Part shown: piece after piece, positions 12,102-12,135 of the stretch | How positions within the stretch are numbered: position 1 is the first letter of the stretch | Layout of the letters: each line of letters begins with the position of its first letter | From: JALOTE01 sp031422195 | Lineage (GTDB): Bacteria > Pseudomonadota > Alphaproteobacteria > Rhizobiales > Rhizobiaceae | Assembly: GCA_031422195.1 (NCBI GenBank) | Contig: JANOPZ010000065.1 | Coordinates: 1 to 12,135 of the forward strand | Length of the DNA stretch: 12,135 bases | Reading direction: 5' to 3' | The notes under the pieces: model-generated | The model's input: only the letters and a program-made list of their open reading frames with translations | Told to the model about the DNA's origin: nothing | The model's database searches: none | Position numbers and translations under genes: made by a program

Positions 12102-12135
12102 GTTAAAATTTCCAATATAATAGATTTATCTGATG

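Overview
The window looks like a chromosomal segment of an alphaproteobacterium, probably of the order Rhizobiales/Hyphomicrobiales. It has moderate GC by eye and dense catabolic operons. The right end carries a divergent pair of GGAAC-N16-CGTT promoters, the signature of the EcfG/RpoE2-type general stress sigma factor that is confined to Alphaproteobacteria. No tRNA, rRNA, CRISPR array or intact mobile element was seen. All calls come from reading the sequence; nothing was searched.

Left part (1-1038, + strand): the 3' end of a ribose-type ABC sugar permease, followed by its periplasmic sugar-binding protein. The binding protein is cut short: after about 225 residues of good Peripla_BP_4 sequence it runs into an unrelated 16-residue tail and stops, losing roughly the last quarter of the family fold.

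Central part (1057-8811): a sugar/sugar-acid catabolic locus built as two divergent operons. The leftward arm encodes a 351-aa TIM-barrel isomerase/epimerase-like protein, a 285-aa tagatose-3-epimerase-like protein and mannonate dehydratase UxuA. A 508-bp gap before uxuA seems to hold debris of a lost gene. The rightward arm encodes a third TIM-barrel epimerase-like protein, an enolase-superfamily (mandelate racemase subgroup) acid-sugar dehydratase, a GntR/FadR-type regulator and a D-2-hydroxyacid dehydrogenase. All three TIM-barrel proteins keep the Glu-Asp-His-Glu metal set. The shared control region (4701-5024) contains two TGGT-N3-ACCA palindromes, one beside each likely -35 box. That suggests the encoded GntR protein switches both arms together. 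A reasonable reading is uptake of a sugar, then ketose epimerisation or isomerisation, acid-sugar dehydration to a 2-keto-3-deoxy acid, and redox by the hydroxyacid dehydrogenase. The substrate cannot be named from the sequence.

Right part (8986-12135): a leftward M24-family metallopeptidase/creatinase-fold gene with palindromes upstream, then a general-stress module. The module is a leftward operon of a secreted EF-hand protein and a glycine-zipper general-stress protein, divergent from a CsbD-family gene. Each side has its own EcfG-type promoter, and clear hairpin terminators lie at both outer ends.
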